Assembly: GCA_012727425.1 (NCBI GenBank)
Contig: JAAYHQ010000079.1
Coordinates: 25,752-89,751 of the forward strand
Length of the DNA stretch: 64,000 bases
Source: Bacillota bacterium
GTDB lineage: Bacteria; Bacillota; UBA4882; UBA10575
Direction: 5' to 3'
The position numbers and the translations under genes were made by a program. The notes beneath the pieces were generated by a model, which had not been told where the DNA came from, did no database searches, and saw nothing but the letters and a program-made list of their open reading frames with translations. This document shows positions 20,978-31,827 of this stretch, piece after piece (positions within the stretch are counted from its first letter, which is position 1; every line of letters begins with the position of its first letter).

Positions 20978-22945
20978 TTACCAGCCAAAATGCTCTTTGA
21001 TCCGTGCGGCGACGGCCTCCGGGGTAAAGCCGAAGAGTTTTTGCAAGTCACCCGCCGGGGCGCTGGCGCCAAAACGGTCAATGGAGATCACCAGGCCGGT
21101 GGGGCCGGTCAGTTGAAACCAACCACAACCTACCCCGGCTTCAATCGTCACCCGGGGCAGATCAGTGCCGAGCACGCGATTGATGTAGGATGCTTCCTGG
21201 GCCATAAAGAGTTCGCGACAAGGCATGGAGACCACCCGGGCCTTTTTCCCGGCGGCGGCTAATTTTTCCGCAGCGGCCAGCGCCAGGGCGACTTCGCTGC
21301 CGGTAGCGATGATGACCAGGTCGGCCCCGTCCTCCGGTTCGCTGATGATGTAACCGCCCCGTTTAAACCCGTCCAGATTAGTTCCGGCCAAAGTGGGTAC
21401 ATTTTGCCGGGTCAAGAGTAGGGCGGTCGGACCATCGGTCCGCTGCAAGGCCAGCAACCAGGCCCAGGCCGTTTCATTGGCGTCGGCCGGGCGGATGGTG
21501 CGGAGTCCAGGAATGATCCGTAGCGCTTCGGCATGTTCCACCGGTTGGTGGGTGGGTCCGTCTTCACCCACATAGAAAGAGTCGTGGGTAAAGACAAAAA
21601 TGACCGGCTGTTTCATGAGGGCAGCCAAACGGATTGTCGGTCGCATGTAGTCGGAGAACACAAAGAAGGTTGAACCATAAACCCGGAACCCACCATGGAG
21701 AGCTATTCCATTTATGATGGCGCCCATTCCGTGTTCGCGGACACCAAACCGGAGGTTTCGCCCGCTGTAATCCTCACCGCTGACATCGCCCGCCCCGTTG
21801 AGATAAGTTTTGGTGGACGGAGCCAAGTCGGCCGAGCCACCAACCAGTTCGGGTAGTTTCGCGGCTAAAGCGTTTAGAACTTTACCCCCGGCTTCGCGGG
21901 TGGCAAAAGAAGTCCCCACTTCAAACTTGGGCAGATGGGATTCTAGATCGGCGGGGAGTTCCTGCCGCATAATCCGGTCCCACTCCGCCTTTAATTCGGG
22001 GTGCGCGGCGGCCCAGGCCGCAAAGCGGTTCTCCCATTCCTGACGTTGTTTGGTCCAGACGGTCTGTTTTTCTTGGAAGAAACGCTGTACTTCCGGGGGA
22101 ATATAAAATTCTTCTTCCGGCAGCCCCAGGTTCTTTTTGAGAGCGACCACGTTTTCTTTCCCCAAGGGTGCACCGTGGACCTTGGGATCACCCGCGAGGG
22201 GGCTACCGTAACCAATTTCAGTTTTGGCCATGATTAAGCTTGGGCGGTCCAGATCGGCTTTGGCTTCGGCAATGGCCTTGCGGATCTGGTCCGGATCGTG
22301 ACCATTAATGCGCAAAACCTGCCAACCGTAAGCTTCAAACCGTTTGGCTACATCTTCACGGAAGGCCAGGTCAGTCGAGCCCTCAATTGTGATCGCATTG
22401 TCATCATAAAAAACGATTAGTTTGCCCAGTTTCAGGTCGCCCGCCAGGGAGCAGGCTTCGGCTGCCACTCCTTCCATCAAACAGCCGTCGCCGGCGATCA
22501 CGTAGGTATAATGGTCGATGATCTCATGTCCGGGCCGGTTGAAACGGGCGGCTAACATTCTTTCGGCCAAAGCCATTCCTACAGCGTTGGCGAGGCCTTG
22601 CCCCAAGGGTCCGGTGGTGGTTTCGATGCCGGGAACTTCCCAGAATTCGGGATGACCAGCGGTTTTGGAGTTTAATTGACGGAAACGTTTCAGTTCTTCC
22701 ATCGGCAGGGGGTAGCCGGTCAAATGTAACAAGCTATAGAGGAGGGCGGAACCATGTCCGGCGGAGAGAACAAAACGGTCACGGTCCGCCCACTCGGGTT
22801 TGGTCGGATCATGCTTTAAGGCTTCGGTATAGAGAACAGCGGCCAGATCCGCCGTACCCAGGGGCATGCCGGGGTGGCCGGAATTAGCTTTTTCAACCAT
22901 ATCAGCGGCTAAACCTCGAATCGTATTGGCAATTGTGGTAATCAT
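20978..22945 (-). CDS. tkt: Transketolase
   Basis: [61 protein letters not shown]. Confidence 0.98.
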   Translation of the reverse strand: MITTIANTIRGLAADMVEKANSGHPGMPLGTADLAAVLYTEALKHDPTKPEWADRDRFVLSAGHGSALLYSLLHLTGYPLPMEELKRFRQLNSKTAGHPEFWEVPGIETTTGPLGQGLANAVGMALAERMLAARFNRPGHEIIDHYTYVIAGDGCLMEGVAAEACSLAGDLKLGKLIVFYDDNAITIEGSTDLAFREDVAKRFEAYGWQVLRINGHDPDQIRKAIAEAKADLDRPSLIMAKTEIGYGSPLAGDPKVHGAPLGKENVVALKKNLGLPEEEFYIPPEVQRFFQEKQTVWTKQRQEWENRFAAWAAAHPELKAEWDRIMRQELPADLESHLPKFEVGTSFATREAGGKVLNALAAKLPELVGGSADLAPSTKTYLNGAGDVSGEDYSGRNLRFGVREHGMGAIINGIALHGGFRVYGSTFFVFSDYMRPTIRLAALMKQPVIFVFTHDSFYVGEDGPTHQPVEHAEALRIIPGLRTIRPADANETAWAWLLALQRTDGPTALLLTRQNVPTLAGTNLDGFKRGGYIISEPEDGADLVIIATGSEVALALAAAEKLAAAGKKARVVSMPCRELFMAQEASYINRVLGTDLPRVTIEAGVGCGWFQLTGPTGLVISIDRFGASAPAGDLQKLFGFTPEAVAARIKEHFGW

Positions 22946-23059
22946 GGCGTAAACTCCTTTCCTGTTTTTTTGAGTAAGAACCCAAAATTATTATTTCTTC
23001 TTTATACAGTAGCAATCCTGTCAAAAGTGATGTTACGATATGAAAAAAGAAATTGGCCA

Positions 23060-23971
23060 TCAATTTTCAAACCCGAAAAGCCCAAGTTGAGGCAGTAATA
23101 CTTCGAGATCCGGCGGCAACGGAGCGCGGAACTTGATCCGCCGTTGGTGACGGGGATGAATGAAACTAAGGATGAACGCGTGGAGCGCCGGACGGGGAAA
23201 TTCCGGGTCGGGCTGTCCGTAGAGGAAATCGCCCCATAGAGGGGCCCCCAGATGCGCAAAGTGAACCCGGATCTGATGGGTGCGCCCTGTGATGAGCTTG
23301 ACCAGGTGAAGCGCGGCTCGGTCCGAGCGCTGAAGCGTCCGGAAACGCGTCCGGGCGGGTTGGCCGTCCGGCGCGATGAACCGTTTGACTCCCGTGGCGC
23401 TTTTTTTGATGGGGGCGGCGATCAGGCCGTGGGAAAGCGGGGGAACCCCGTCGGTGACCGCCAGGTACAACCGGTTGATTGTTCCGTTCTGCAACTGCAA
23501 AGAAAGTTGTTGCTGGGACCAGGGACTTTTTGCGATCAAAAGTAAACCGGAGGTTTGTTGGTCCAAACGGTGCACCGGATGGAAAGCAGCAGCAGACCCC
23601 GTTTTCTGCCAGTGGTAAGTTAAGGCATTGGCCAAAGTTCCGGAACGGTGAAAACGGACGGGATGGACCAGCATTCCGGCGGGTTTATTCACCACGATCA
23701 GATCGGGATCTTCATAAATAATCTCCACGTCAATCTTTTCCGGGTTGATCTTCTGGGGACTCGGAGGCGGAAACCGGACGAGAAGCTCTTCGCCTCCCCG
23801 CAGGCGGGTTTTCGCGTAGACGGGAACACCATTTAAAATGATCCCGTTCCATTTTTTCAGGGCAATAATTTGCCGGCGGGAGAAGGAAAACTCCTGACGG
23901 AGTACGGATTCGATGGTCCGGCCCCGCCACGCGCGGCGGATGTTGATCCGGAGGGGAGGTGGTTGGGACAT
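23060..23971 (-). CDS. RluA-family pseudouridine synthase
   Basis: VVNKPAGMLVHPVRFHRSGTLANAL, HPVHRLDQQTSGLLLIAKS, GRTHQIRVHFAHLGAPLWGDFLYG; ATG at 23971 has an AGGAGG RBS. Confidence 0.93.
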   Translation of the reverse strand: MSQPPPLRINIRRAWRGRTIESVLRQEFSFSRRQIIALKKWNGIILNGVPVYAKTRLRGGEELLVRFPPPSPQKINPEKIDVEIIYEDPDLIVVNKPAGMLVHPVRFHRSGTLANALTYHWQKTGSAAAFHPVHRLDQQTSGLLLIAKSPWSQQQLSLQLQNGTINRLYLAVTDGVPPLSHGLIAAPIKKSATGVKRFIAPDGQPARTRFRTLQRSDRAALHLVKLITGRTHQIRVHFAHLGAPLWGDFLYGQPDPEFPRPALHAFILSFIHPRHQRRIKFRAPLPPDLEVLLPQLGLFGFEN

Positions 23972-24171
23972 GAGCGACCTCCTAAAATGCGTAATCGTTT
24001 CTATTATAACACAGTCACAGGCGCTTGTTACTTGTACCTTCTGCCCGGGGACAAATAGTTTGCCCGCCGAATATGCTAAATTGAAAACGGTTGAAGATAC
24101 TGTAATCATCATGGGAAGGTAGAAGAAAGCTTTGTGGTCAAGATTTTGTTTCGCAGTAAGGAGGGAGAAGT

Positions 24172-24843
24172 ATGTATGTCAAGGACGGAATAGAAGGAGA
24201 AGGCCACCATCCTCCTCTGGTGCCGCCTTTTTGTCCCCACGGACAATTATACACGGTGGTTGCCGGTGATACGCTGTTTTTTATTGCACAGCGCTTTGGT
24301 GTAACCTTAGAAGCACTCCTGGCCGCTAACCCGCAAATCACCAACCCGGATGTGATCTTTCCGGGACAAGTGATCTGTTTACCGCCGGTACCGCCGCCGT
24401 CCCCGGCATGCCCGACCGGTCTGACTTATCTGGTGACCCTCGGGGACACGCTCTTCAGCATTGCCCAGAGGCTGGGGGTTACCGTCGAGGCGCTTTTGGC
24501 CCTCAACCCACAGATCTCCGACCCCAACCGGCTCCAAGCCGGGGAAATGCTCTGTGTACCGTTGCCCATGGTACAGCCTTGCCCGCCGCCACCGCCAGCG
24601 CCTTGTCCACCGCGGGAAGAGGAGCGGTTCCACCCGGCACCGGAAAAGCCTGTGGATCCGATTCCCTGCCCGCCGCGGGTGCAAGAACGCTATCCCAGTG
24701 TAGCCGGGGTACCAATGCCGGAGCCCTATTACCTGGGGTCCTTTGTTTACGCCAGTCCCCAGGTGCCGTGGGCGGAGTGTCCCTACCGTACGCGTCGTAC
24801 GCGCCGGCGCCGACGGCTCTGCCGGGGAAGAAGGTTATTCTAA
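24172..24843 (+). CDS. LysM-repeat protein with Pro-rich linker and Arg-rich C-terminus
   Basis: Two LysM repeats (LYTVVAGDTLFFIAQRFGVTLEALLAANPQI; TYLVTLGDTLFSIAQRLGVTVEALLALNPQI); C-terminus YRTRRTRRRRRLCRGRRLF. Confidence 0.88.
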   Translation: MYVKDGIEGEGHHPPLVPPFCPHGQLYTVVAGDTLFFIAQRFGVTLEALLAANPQITNPDVIFPGQVICLPPVPPPSPACPTGLTYLVTLGDTLFSIAQRLGVTVEALLALNPQISDPNRLQAGEMLCVPLPMVQPCPPPPPAPCPPREEERFHPAPEKPVDPIPCPPRVQERYPSVAGVPMPEPYYLGSFVYASPQVPWAECPYRTRRTRRRRRLCRGRRLF

Positions 24844-24844
24844 A

Positions 24845-24867
24845 GAAAGGAGGCAAAGCCTCCTTTC
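24845..24867. terminator. Stem-loop between the convergent LysM and GH3 genes
   Basis: GAAAGGAGGC-aaa-GCCTCCTTTC; weak T-run. Confidence 0.5.
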
Positions 24868-24915
24868 TCTGGGCTCTCTCCATAAGAGCCGGTTATTACG
24901 CTTTTCAACTTGTGC

Positions 24916-27111
24916 TTAAGGGGCTAACGGTTGGCCGGGCCCGGACAGGACCAACGTCGCTTCTAAAACCTCGGTTCCGGTTAAAGCGCGGCTGCGGGGA
25001 TCCGGTTGCCGTCCCCCGACGTATAAGCGGATCGTACCGGGTTCCAACCGGAAGGTGCCGGTCTCATCAACCACCGCCAGTTGCCGGGGGTGGAGGATGA
25101 ACGCGACGGTCTGTTTTTCACCGGGAGCCAGGGACAAGCGTTTAAAGCCCTGCAGCTCGTAGTTGGGGGTGACCACCTTGGCGTCAAGGTGTTTCAGATA
25201 AAGCTGGGCCACTTCATCGCCGGCAACGGGTCCGGTATTTTCCACCTCCACGGTGATTTTGATCTCTTGGTCCTGACCGATGGCAAACGCGGTCTTGTCA
25301 AGCGTCAGGTTACGGTAGGTAAAGGTTGTATAACTAAGGCCATAGCCAAAGGGGTATAAGGGTTCTTCCTGCATATAGCGGTAGGTGCGACCCTGCATGC
25401 TATAATCGGTAAAGGGCGGGAGTTGGTCAAGGGACTTGACAAAAGTCACCGGTAACCGGCCACCCGGATTATAGTCGCCAAAGATCACTTCGGCGAGGGC
25501 GGTGCCGCCTTCCTCCCCGGGATACCATGCCTCAATGATGGCCGGGATATTCTCCTGGGCCCAGTTAATGGCGACCGGACTGCCGTTGAAGAGAACTAAA
25601 ACAATGGGTTTGCCCAGTGTGGACACGGCTTTGAGCAGTTCTTCCTGCATGCCCGGCAACTCCAGGCGGTTCCGGTCGCCGCCGCCGTCGGAGTTGGCGA
25701 CTTCCCCTTCTTCACCCTCCAGTTTCGGGGATAGACCCAGGCAGAGGATGGCCACATCCGCCCGCTCGGCGGCGGCCAAGGCCTCGGCAAACCCGCTGGT
25801 GGGCGCTTCACCCCAAAAACCAGGTTCCGTGGTTACCAGGTCACAACCGGGGGCATAGATCACCTGTACTTCCGGACCGACGTGGGCCCGGATCCCGGCG
25901 AGGGGCGTAACATACTGGGCCGGAACACCAAAGTAATTTCCGAGGAGAACATCTTTGGAATCGGCATTTGGCCCGATGACCGCGATCTTTTTGATTTTTT
26001 TCCGGTCCAACGGGAGCAAATTGTTTTCATTTTTCAACAAGACCATTGATTCGCGGGCCGCTTGTAAAGCCAACTGGCGGTGTTCCGGACAAGCATTGAC
26101 TTCATAAGGGATATTCGTATAGGGGACAAGCTCCGGTGGATCGAACATGCCCAGTTTAAACCGGGTCTTAAAGAGCCGCCGTACCGCCTGGTCAATTGTT
26201 TCTTCGGTAATTAATCCCCGTTCGACGGCTTTTTGCAGCGCCGTAAAAACCCGTCCGCAATTGAGATCGCAACCGTTGTTCACCGCCAGGGCCGCTGATT
26301 CTTCCGGCGAGGAGGTGCATTTGTGGTGTTCATGAATGTCCTGAATGGCCCCGCAGTCGGAGACCACATGCCCGGTAAAGCCCCATTCTTCCCTGAGGAT
26401 CTTCTGCAGGAGCGTTGGCGAGGCACAAGCGGGTTCACCGTTGACCCGGTTATAGGCGCCCATGACCGCTTCGACTTTTGCCTCGACGACGGCGTCACGG
26501 AAGGCGGGCAGATAAGTCTCCCGGAGGTCTTTGGGTCCAACCACGGCGTTAAACTCGTGGCGCAGGGTCTCCGGTCCACTGTGAACCGCAAAGTGTTTGG
26601 CGCAGGCCGCGACCTTCAAATACTTGGGGTGATCGCCCTGTAGACCGCGGATGAAGGCGACGCCCAGGCGACCGGTGAGATATGGATCCTCACCGTAGGT
26701 CTCCTGTCCCCGTCCCCACCGCGGATCCCGGAAGATGTTGATGTTTGGAGACCAGAAGGTTAATCCCTTATAAATCCCCCGGTCGCCTTGTCGGGCAAAC
26801 TCATGGTGTTTGGCCCGGGCCTCATCGGCGATGACGGAGGCCACTTTGTACAGTAAATCCTGGTTGAATGAGGCGGCCATGCCGATGGCTTGTGGAAAGA
26901 CAGTCGCCACCCCGGCGCGGGCGACCCCGTGCAAGCATTCGTTCCACCAATTATACTCCGGTATACCCACACTGCTCAGGGCGGAGGAAAAGTAAAGCAT
27001 CTGGCTGATCTTTTCTTCCAGGGTCAACCGGGAGAGGAGATCGTCCACGCGTTCGTCCAAGGTCCGGTTAGGGTCTTTGTAAATGGGCAACGATGCATCT
27101 TTTTTTGCCAT
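24916..27111 (-). CDS. Glycoside hydrolase family 3 (beta-glucosidase/beta-xylosidase-like)
   Basis: SPNINIFRDPRWGRGQETYGEDPYLTGRLGVAFIRGLQG, GFTGHVVSDCGAIQDI, YPFGYGLSYTTF. Confidence 0.95.
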   Translation of the reverse strand: MAKKDASLPIYKDPNRTLDERVDDLLSRLTLEEKISQMLYFSSALSSVGIPEYNWWNECLHGVARAGVATVFPQAIGMAASFNQDLLYKVASVIADEARAKHHEFARQGDRGIYKGLTFWSPNINIFRDPRWGRGQETYGEDPYLTGRLGVAFIRGLQGDHPKYLKVAACAKHFAVHSGPETLRHEFNAVVGPKDLRETYLPAFRDAVVEAKVEAVMGAYNRVNGEPACASPTLLQKILREEWGFTGHVVSDCGAIQDIHEHHKCTSSPEESAALAVNNGCDLNCGRVFTALQKAVERGLITEETIDQAVRRLFKTRFKLGMFDPPELVPYTNIPYEVNACPEHRQLALQAARESMVLLKNENNLLPLDRKKIKKIAVIGPNADSKDVLLGNYFGVPAQYVTPLAGIRAHVGPEVQVIYAPGCDLVTTEPGFWGEAPTSGFAEALAAAERADVAILCLGLSPKLEGEEGEVANSDGGGDRNRLELPGMQEELLKAVSTLGKPIVLVLFNGSPVAINWAQENIPAIIEAWYPGEEGGTALAEVIFGDYNPGGRLPVTFVKSLDQLPPFTDYSMQGRTYRYMQEEPLYPFGYGLSYTTFTYRNLTLDKTAFAIGQDQEIKITVEVENTGPVAGDEVAQLYLKHLDAKVVTPNYELQGFKRLSLAPGEKQTVAFILHPRQLAVVDETGTFRLEPGTIRLYVGGRQPDPRSRALTGTEVLEATLVLSGPGQPLAP

Positions 27112-27136
27112 GGAAAAGCCTCCTTGTCGTACAAGA

Positions 27137-28015
27137 TTACCCCTTCAGTGCGCCCGCCAGGGTGCCCTGGATAATCCACCGGTGACCGATGATATACAAG
27201 ATGACGGTGGGGGCGGCGGCAATAATGGTGGCCGCAGCATAACGGGGCATGTGGTCCACACCGTATTGGTTCATAAACGATGCGATCCGTAACTGCATCG
27301 TGTAGTTCTTGGCACTGTTGATCATGATTAAGCTCAGCAAGTAATCGCTCCAGGCCCCCATAAACACAAGCAGGGTGGCCAGGACGGTGGCTGGTTTGGC
27401 GAGGGGTAACATAATCCGGAAAAAGATGTTGGCATGGCCGGCACCGTCAATCCGGGCCGCTTCGGCCAGTTCATTCGGTAAGCCGGTGAAAAAGGAGCGG
27501 TAGATGATGGTCCAAAACGGGATCCCAAAGGCGGTCATCGGCAAAAACAGCCCGGGAAGGGTGTCGGTGATATTCAATAGTCCGCATAATTGATAAAGCG
27601 GAATTAAAACCATCTGGACCGGGACAAAATAACCGGCGAGAACGAAGTAAAAGAGTACCTCCGTCACTTTAGTGCGGTACCGGGCAAAGATGTACCCGGC
27701 CATGGCTGCGGTCGGTACGGTACAGGCAATGGCGCCCAAACAAACGTAAAAGGTGTTTAAAAGCCCTTCTCCAATCCGGATGGCCCGCCAGGCCTCGATA
27801 AAGTTAATCCAGCGAATTTCCGTCGGCCAACCCCAAGGATTGTAGTTGTACTCGAGGCGGGTCTTGAAGACGAATAAGAAAGGGAGGACCAACGGCAAAA
27901 TTACGGCCAAAGCCAGTAAAATCAGGATTGCGGTGACTACGATCTCCGTTAATTTGGACCGGACCGGATAGGCTCTTCCCAGCGGAACGGAGATAGTCGG
28001 TTGATTTCTCATCAC
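27137..28015 (-). CDS. Carbohydrate ABC transporter permease (MalG type)
   Basis: Six-TM permease with ELAEAARIDGAGHANIFFRIMLPLAKP EAA loop. Confidence 0.93.
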   Translation of the reverse strand: MMRNQPTISVPLGRAYPVRSKLTEIVVTAILILLALAVILPLVLPFLFVFKTRLEYNYNPWGWPTEIRWINFIEAWRAIRIGEGLLNTFYVCLGAIACTVPTAAMAGYIFARYRTKVTEVLFYFVLAGYFVPVQMVLIPLYQLCGLLNITDTLPGLFLPMTAFGIPFWTIIYRSFFTGLPNELAEAARIDGAGHANIFFRIMLPLAKPATVLATLLVFMGAWSDYLLSLIMINSAKNYTMQLRIASFMNQYGVDHMPRYAAATIIAAAPTVILYIIGHRWIIQGTLAGALKG

Positions 28016-28950
28016 AGATCACTTTCCTTTCTCTGTAAGGAAAATTGGATGATGGTGAAGAACAGAGAGAGCAGGAAGATGACCACCCCGACGGCGGCGG
28101 CCCGACCATATTGCCAGTTGACAAAGCCGCTTTTATAGAGCACAATCCCCAGGGTGGACGTGGCGTAACCCGGTCCGCCGGTTGTCATCAGCCAAGGCAG
28201 GTCAAAGATTTTCATACTACCGACGATGCATAAGATAGAGACAATCCGGATGGCATAGGAGGTCATCGGGATCACGATATACCGGGCGTATTGCCATGGT
28301 GTGGCCCCGTCCAGTTGGGCGCTTTCCCGAATATCCTTAGGAATCTGTTCAATGTTCGCCATCAAATAGATCACGTAAAATCCGCAATAGGCCCAAGTGG
28401 CAACGGCAAAGATTGACCAGAAGGCCAGTTTCGGATCGCCTAAAAAGTCAATCCGCGCCAGCCACTGCCAGTTAAACTTGTTGGCCAGCGAAGGAATGAC
28501 CCCATGGCGGGGAGCAAAGACGAAACGACCGAGCATGGCGGTGATCGCCGAGGGCAGCACGTTTGCCAAGTAATAGATGACCCTTAGCGGTTTGGTGATG
28601 CGGTTTTTAAAGACCGATAAGCTGAAGGCGATGAAAAAGGAGAAGGGAATTTGGATCACGACACTCCAAAAAGCCCACCGGAGGACGTTTTTTAAACCCA
28701 TCAGAAACTCTTCGTTCTGAAAGAGCCGGACGTAATTCTGGAAACCAACAAAGACGGTCGGGCCCAGACCGGTCGAACGCGTCATGGAGAGGCGAAAGGT
28801 TTCTTCGATCGGATAATACATAAAAACGACCAGGAACAAGACGGCCGGGGTGAGGAGGAGTGTTTTGAAGATCAGCTCATTCCAGTCCCGCTTCTTCTTG
28901 CTCCTGTTTTTGCCAGGCATTATCGCAAAAGTTTTGGCGTTTTTGTGCAC
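28012..28950 (-). CDS. Carbohydrate ABC transporter permease (MalF type)
   Basis: DIRESAQLDGATPWQYARYIVIPMTS EAA loop; GTG at 28950 lies 8 nt after GGAGG; ATGA overlap with the next permease. Confidence 0.92.
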   Translation of the reverse strand: MHKNAKTFAIMPGKNRSKKKRDWNELIFKTLLLTPAVLFLVVFMYYPIEETFRLSMTRSTGLGPTVFVGFQNYVRLFQNEEFLMGLKNVLRWAFWSVVIQIPFSFFIAFSLSVFKNRITKPLRVIYYLANVLPSAITAMLGRFVFAPRHGVIPSLANKFNWQWLARIDFLGDPKLAFWSIFAVATWAYCGFYVIYLMANIEQIPKDIRESAQLDGATPWQYARYIVIPMTSYAIRIVSILCIVGSMKIFDLPWLMTTGGPGYATSTLGIVLYKSGFVNWQYGRAAAVGVVIFLLSLFFTIIQFSLQRKESDL

Positions 28951-29064
28951 CAAAAACACCTCCAAATCAAGATAAATTCGATTTAAGCTGGACAAAGTTG
29001 ACCAGGGCCGAACCTGGACCCACGCACATCAGACGTCACGGGAAAGATGAAAGTGGAGTTCGGC

Positions 29065-29109
29065 AAAGACAAGCGGGGGCGGAAGACCCTTCGCACCCCC
29101 GCTTGTCTT
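29065..29109 (-). terminator. Intra-operon stem-loop between the solute-binding-protein gene and the permease genes
   Basis: AAAGACAAGCGGGGG (29065-29079) / CCCCCGCTTGTCTT (29096-29109). Confidence 0.8.
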
Positions 29110-29121
29110 ACTTTTCCGGTC

Positions 29122-30384
29122 TTACCGGGCCGGACCGACGAACTCTTCGACGATCATTTCGTAGTTGGTTAAGAGCTGTTTCACGTTGCTGTTGGGCAGT
29201 AAGAACTGCTGCAGGGTGTCGTTGAGCGGCGAAGTAATCGACGGAGCGAGGTCCTGATCCCACCAGAACTGGATGGCCTCGGCTTTGGCAAAGACCGCGG
29301 ACGCCATCTCGGTCAGCCGGTTCGGGGCCTTGACTCCCGGAACCGAACAGATCCGGCCTAGTTCGGCCGAGCAGGCTTCGACGCTCATGGCATATTTCAT
29401 GAAGCGAACAACGGCATCTTTGTTCTCCGCAGCCATTCTGGTGGCGGCGAACCCGATGTCGGTCATGCCCATGACGTCGGTGGCTTTACCCTTGCCGCCT
29501 TCCAGGACAGGGAAGGGATAGAAGCCGATCTTCTGGTCGGTAAAGCTGGGATCGCCGTACTGGGCGCACATCCAGGAACCGGTTACGTGCATGGCTGCTT
29601 TACCGGTCGCCATAAGTTGCTGGGCATCACCATAGGCCTCACCCAACGGGGTCGGACCGAAGTAACCTCTCTTCGCCCATTCTTGATACAACTGGGCGGC
29701 TTTGACCATGGGTTCCGAATCGAAACGGGCTTTTCTGGCTTGAGCGTTATCGAAAGCTTCCATGCCGCCAAACCGGTTGACCAAGTACATGTACATGGCC
29801 AGGACCGGCCATTTATCCCGGGCGCCGACGGCGAAGGGTTGGATGCCGTTGGCTAAAAGGGTGTCGGCGACTTTTTCCATCTCCGCGATGGTGGTGGGCA
29901 CTTTTAGGTTGTACTTTTCAAAGATGTCTTCGTTCACGAAGACGCCGGCGATGGCAAAGAAGGGGGCCACACCGTAGATCTTGCCTTTCCAGGTCATGGC
30001 CTGTTGGGCGGCGGCGCTGCCCGGAATATCCTTCAATTCAGCGGTCAAATCATACAACCGGCCCGCGTCGGCGTAACCACCCATCACCGAACCGCCCCAG
30101 CTTTGGAAGATATGGGGGAGGTCACGGTTATTGGCCATTGCCACTTTCGTCTTATCCATCAGACCCGGATCCCCTAACGCCAGGTATTCCAGGTCGATAT
30201 CGGGGTTCTTCGCTTGAAAACCTTCGATCAATGCTTTAATATAGGCGTGTGCCGGGTCATCATCGGGCAGATCCCGACCCCAAACCACCAGTTTTACTTT
30301 GCTGGCGGCGGTAACCGAAAACATCCCTACCAGCATGGCAACAACGAGTAACAGCGCCAAGAAGGCCTTTTTGGATTTGAACAA
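29122..30384 (-). CDS. Extracellular sugar-binding protein of ABC transporter
   Basis: Signal peptide MFKSKKAFLALLLVVAMLVGMFSVTAA; sugar-binding-protein motif GKAAMHVTGSWM. Confidence 0.93.
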   Translation of the reverse strand: MFKSKKAFLALLLVVAMLVGMFSVTAASKVKLVVWGRDLPDDDPAHAYIKALIEGFQAKNPDIDLEYLALGDPGLMDKTKVAMANNRDLPHIFQSWGGSVMGGYADAGRLYDLTAELKDIPGSAAAQQAMTWKGKIYGVAPFFAIAGVFVNEDIFEKYNLKVPTTIAEMEKVADTLLANGIQPFAVGARDKWPVLAMYMYLVNRFGGMEAFDNAQARKARFDSEPMVKAAQLYQEWAKRGYFGPTPLGEAYGDAQQLMATGKAAMHVTGSWMCAQYGDPSFTDQKIGFYPFPVLEGGKGKATDVMGMTDIGFAATRMAAENKDAVVRFMKYAMSVEACSAELGRICSVPGVKAPNRLTEMASAVFAKAEAIQFWWDQDLAPSITSPLNDTLQQFLLPNSNVKQLLTNYEMIVEEFVGPAR

Positions 30385-30516
30385 AACAATCCCTCCTTAA
30401 AATAATCAGTAGTGATTAATAATCAATGTTCAAGGCGTCCGTACAGCCTTGCGGGGAAAATAATCCCTCGGGTCCTCACCTCCTTATCAACCTTTGTTTC
30501 CCTACTCACGAGCATT

Positions 30517-30532
30517 TCACAAACGTTTGTGA
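30517..30532. promoter_or_regulatory. LacI-family operator candidate
   Basis: Perfect 16-bp palindrome TCACAAACGTTTGTGA between the lacI-type gene and the solute-binding-protein gene. Confidence 0.8.
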
Positions 30533-30554
30533 TAATCTGAAAAACAGTCTGGTG

Positions 30555-31547
30555 TTAGGCGGAATTTCGGACGACTAATTCAAAAGGGAGACAAAGGTTA
30601 ATGCCATTTTTTTCCTTACCTTGGAGGATTTTAGATAATATTTGCATCGATTTTTTTCCCATTTGGTAACGGGGTTGCCGTATGGTGGTCAAGGGAGGAT
30701 TGGTAAACGCGGAAAATTCCAAGTCATCAAAGCCGACGACAGCAATATCTTTCGGTACGGCAAGACCCGCTTCGTGGATGGCTTGTAAAGCACCGTAAGC
30801 CATGCTATCGTTGGCGACAAAAACCGCGGTACAGTCGGGATGCATGCTTAAGATCGCTTGCATGGCACGGTAACCGTCTGCACAAACAAAGTTACCCTCG
30901 AAAACCAAACAGTCCGCTTTGGGAAGGCCACTTTCCTTCAAAGCCTCCTCATACCCGGCCAGGCGGTCGATGGCCACCTGGTTTTTCAGATTTCCGGCGA
31001 TATGGGCAATTTTGCGATGCCCTTTTTCGATCAGAAACTTTGTGGCAGTGTAGGCGGCTTTTTTATTGTCAATCCAGATGCAATTGACCTTTTCGTGCTG
31101 TATATTCCGTTCGATCAGAACAAAGGGGATCTTTTTCTCCAACAGGAGATCGGTGAAACCTGTGTCCTGCCGGTTACTGCCGACAATGACCAGACCATCG
31201 ACGTTTTCGGTGATGATCATTTTTTGTAAAACGTTTGTTTTTTTCAGGTTGTCGTAGGAGTTGGAAAATAATAAGGTATATCCGGCTTGGCTGGCCACGT
31301 ACTCCATGCCTTTGATGATCTGGGTGTAGAAAGGTTCCGAGATGTCGGCCATCATTACGCCGATCATGTCCGACTTCCGGGTCACCAGGCGACGGGCGGC
31401 GGCGTTTGGGTAATAATTCATCTCCCGGGCGATGGTTTTAATTAACTGTCTGGTACTTTCTTTAACCCCGTATTTGTTGTTTAAAGCCCGTGAGACCACA
31501 CTCGGACTCACCCCGGCACGGCGGGCAATATCTTTGATTGTTACCAT
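30555..31547 (-). CDS. LacI-family transcriptional regulator
   Basis: MVTIKDIARRAGVSPSVVSRALNNKYGVKESTRQLI; periplasmic-binding fold C-terminus. Confidence 0.95.
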   Translation of the reverse strand: MVTIKDIARRAGVSPSVVSRALNNKYGVKESTRQLIKTIAREMNYYPNAAARRLVTRKSDMIGVMMADISEPFYTQIIKGMEYVASQAGYTLLFSNSYDNLKKTNVLQKMIITENVDGLVIVGSNRQDTGFTDLLLEKKIPFVLIERNIQHEKVNCIWIDNKKAAYTATKFLIEKGHRKIAHIAGNLKNQVAIDRLAGYEEALKESGLPKADCLVFEGNFVCADGYRAMQAILSMHPDCTAVFVANDSMAYGALQAIHEAGLAVPKDIAVVGFDDLEFSAFTNPPLTTIRQPRYQMGKKSMQILSKILQGKEKNGINLCLPFELVVRNSA

Positions 31548-31806
31548 GAACAGACTACCTCCATTGGCCCTCTGTAGCTTTGTTGGTAGTGGTTACTTCT
31601 TTTACGAAGAAGTAGGAAGAAGGGCCAAAAGCCATTCCTTACAACGTATGTTAATGATGCGTAAAAGATACTTAACTAATTAGTTCGTACTGTTTTCCAT
31701 TAATCCTTCTTTTATTTTGCAAAAGGATGAGGTGTTTTGTTGTTGTCGGCGACCGCTTCTGTGCATAATCCCGCCTTTACCTTATATTAACAACTTTCTA
31801 TGTAAG

Positions 31807-31827
31807 TTTTGAAAAGAATTTTCAAAA
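31807..31827. repeat. AT-rich 9-3-9 perfect inverted repeat
   Basis: TTTTGAAAA-GAA-TTTTCAAAA. Confidence 0.8.
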
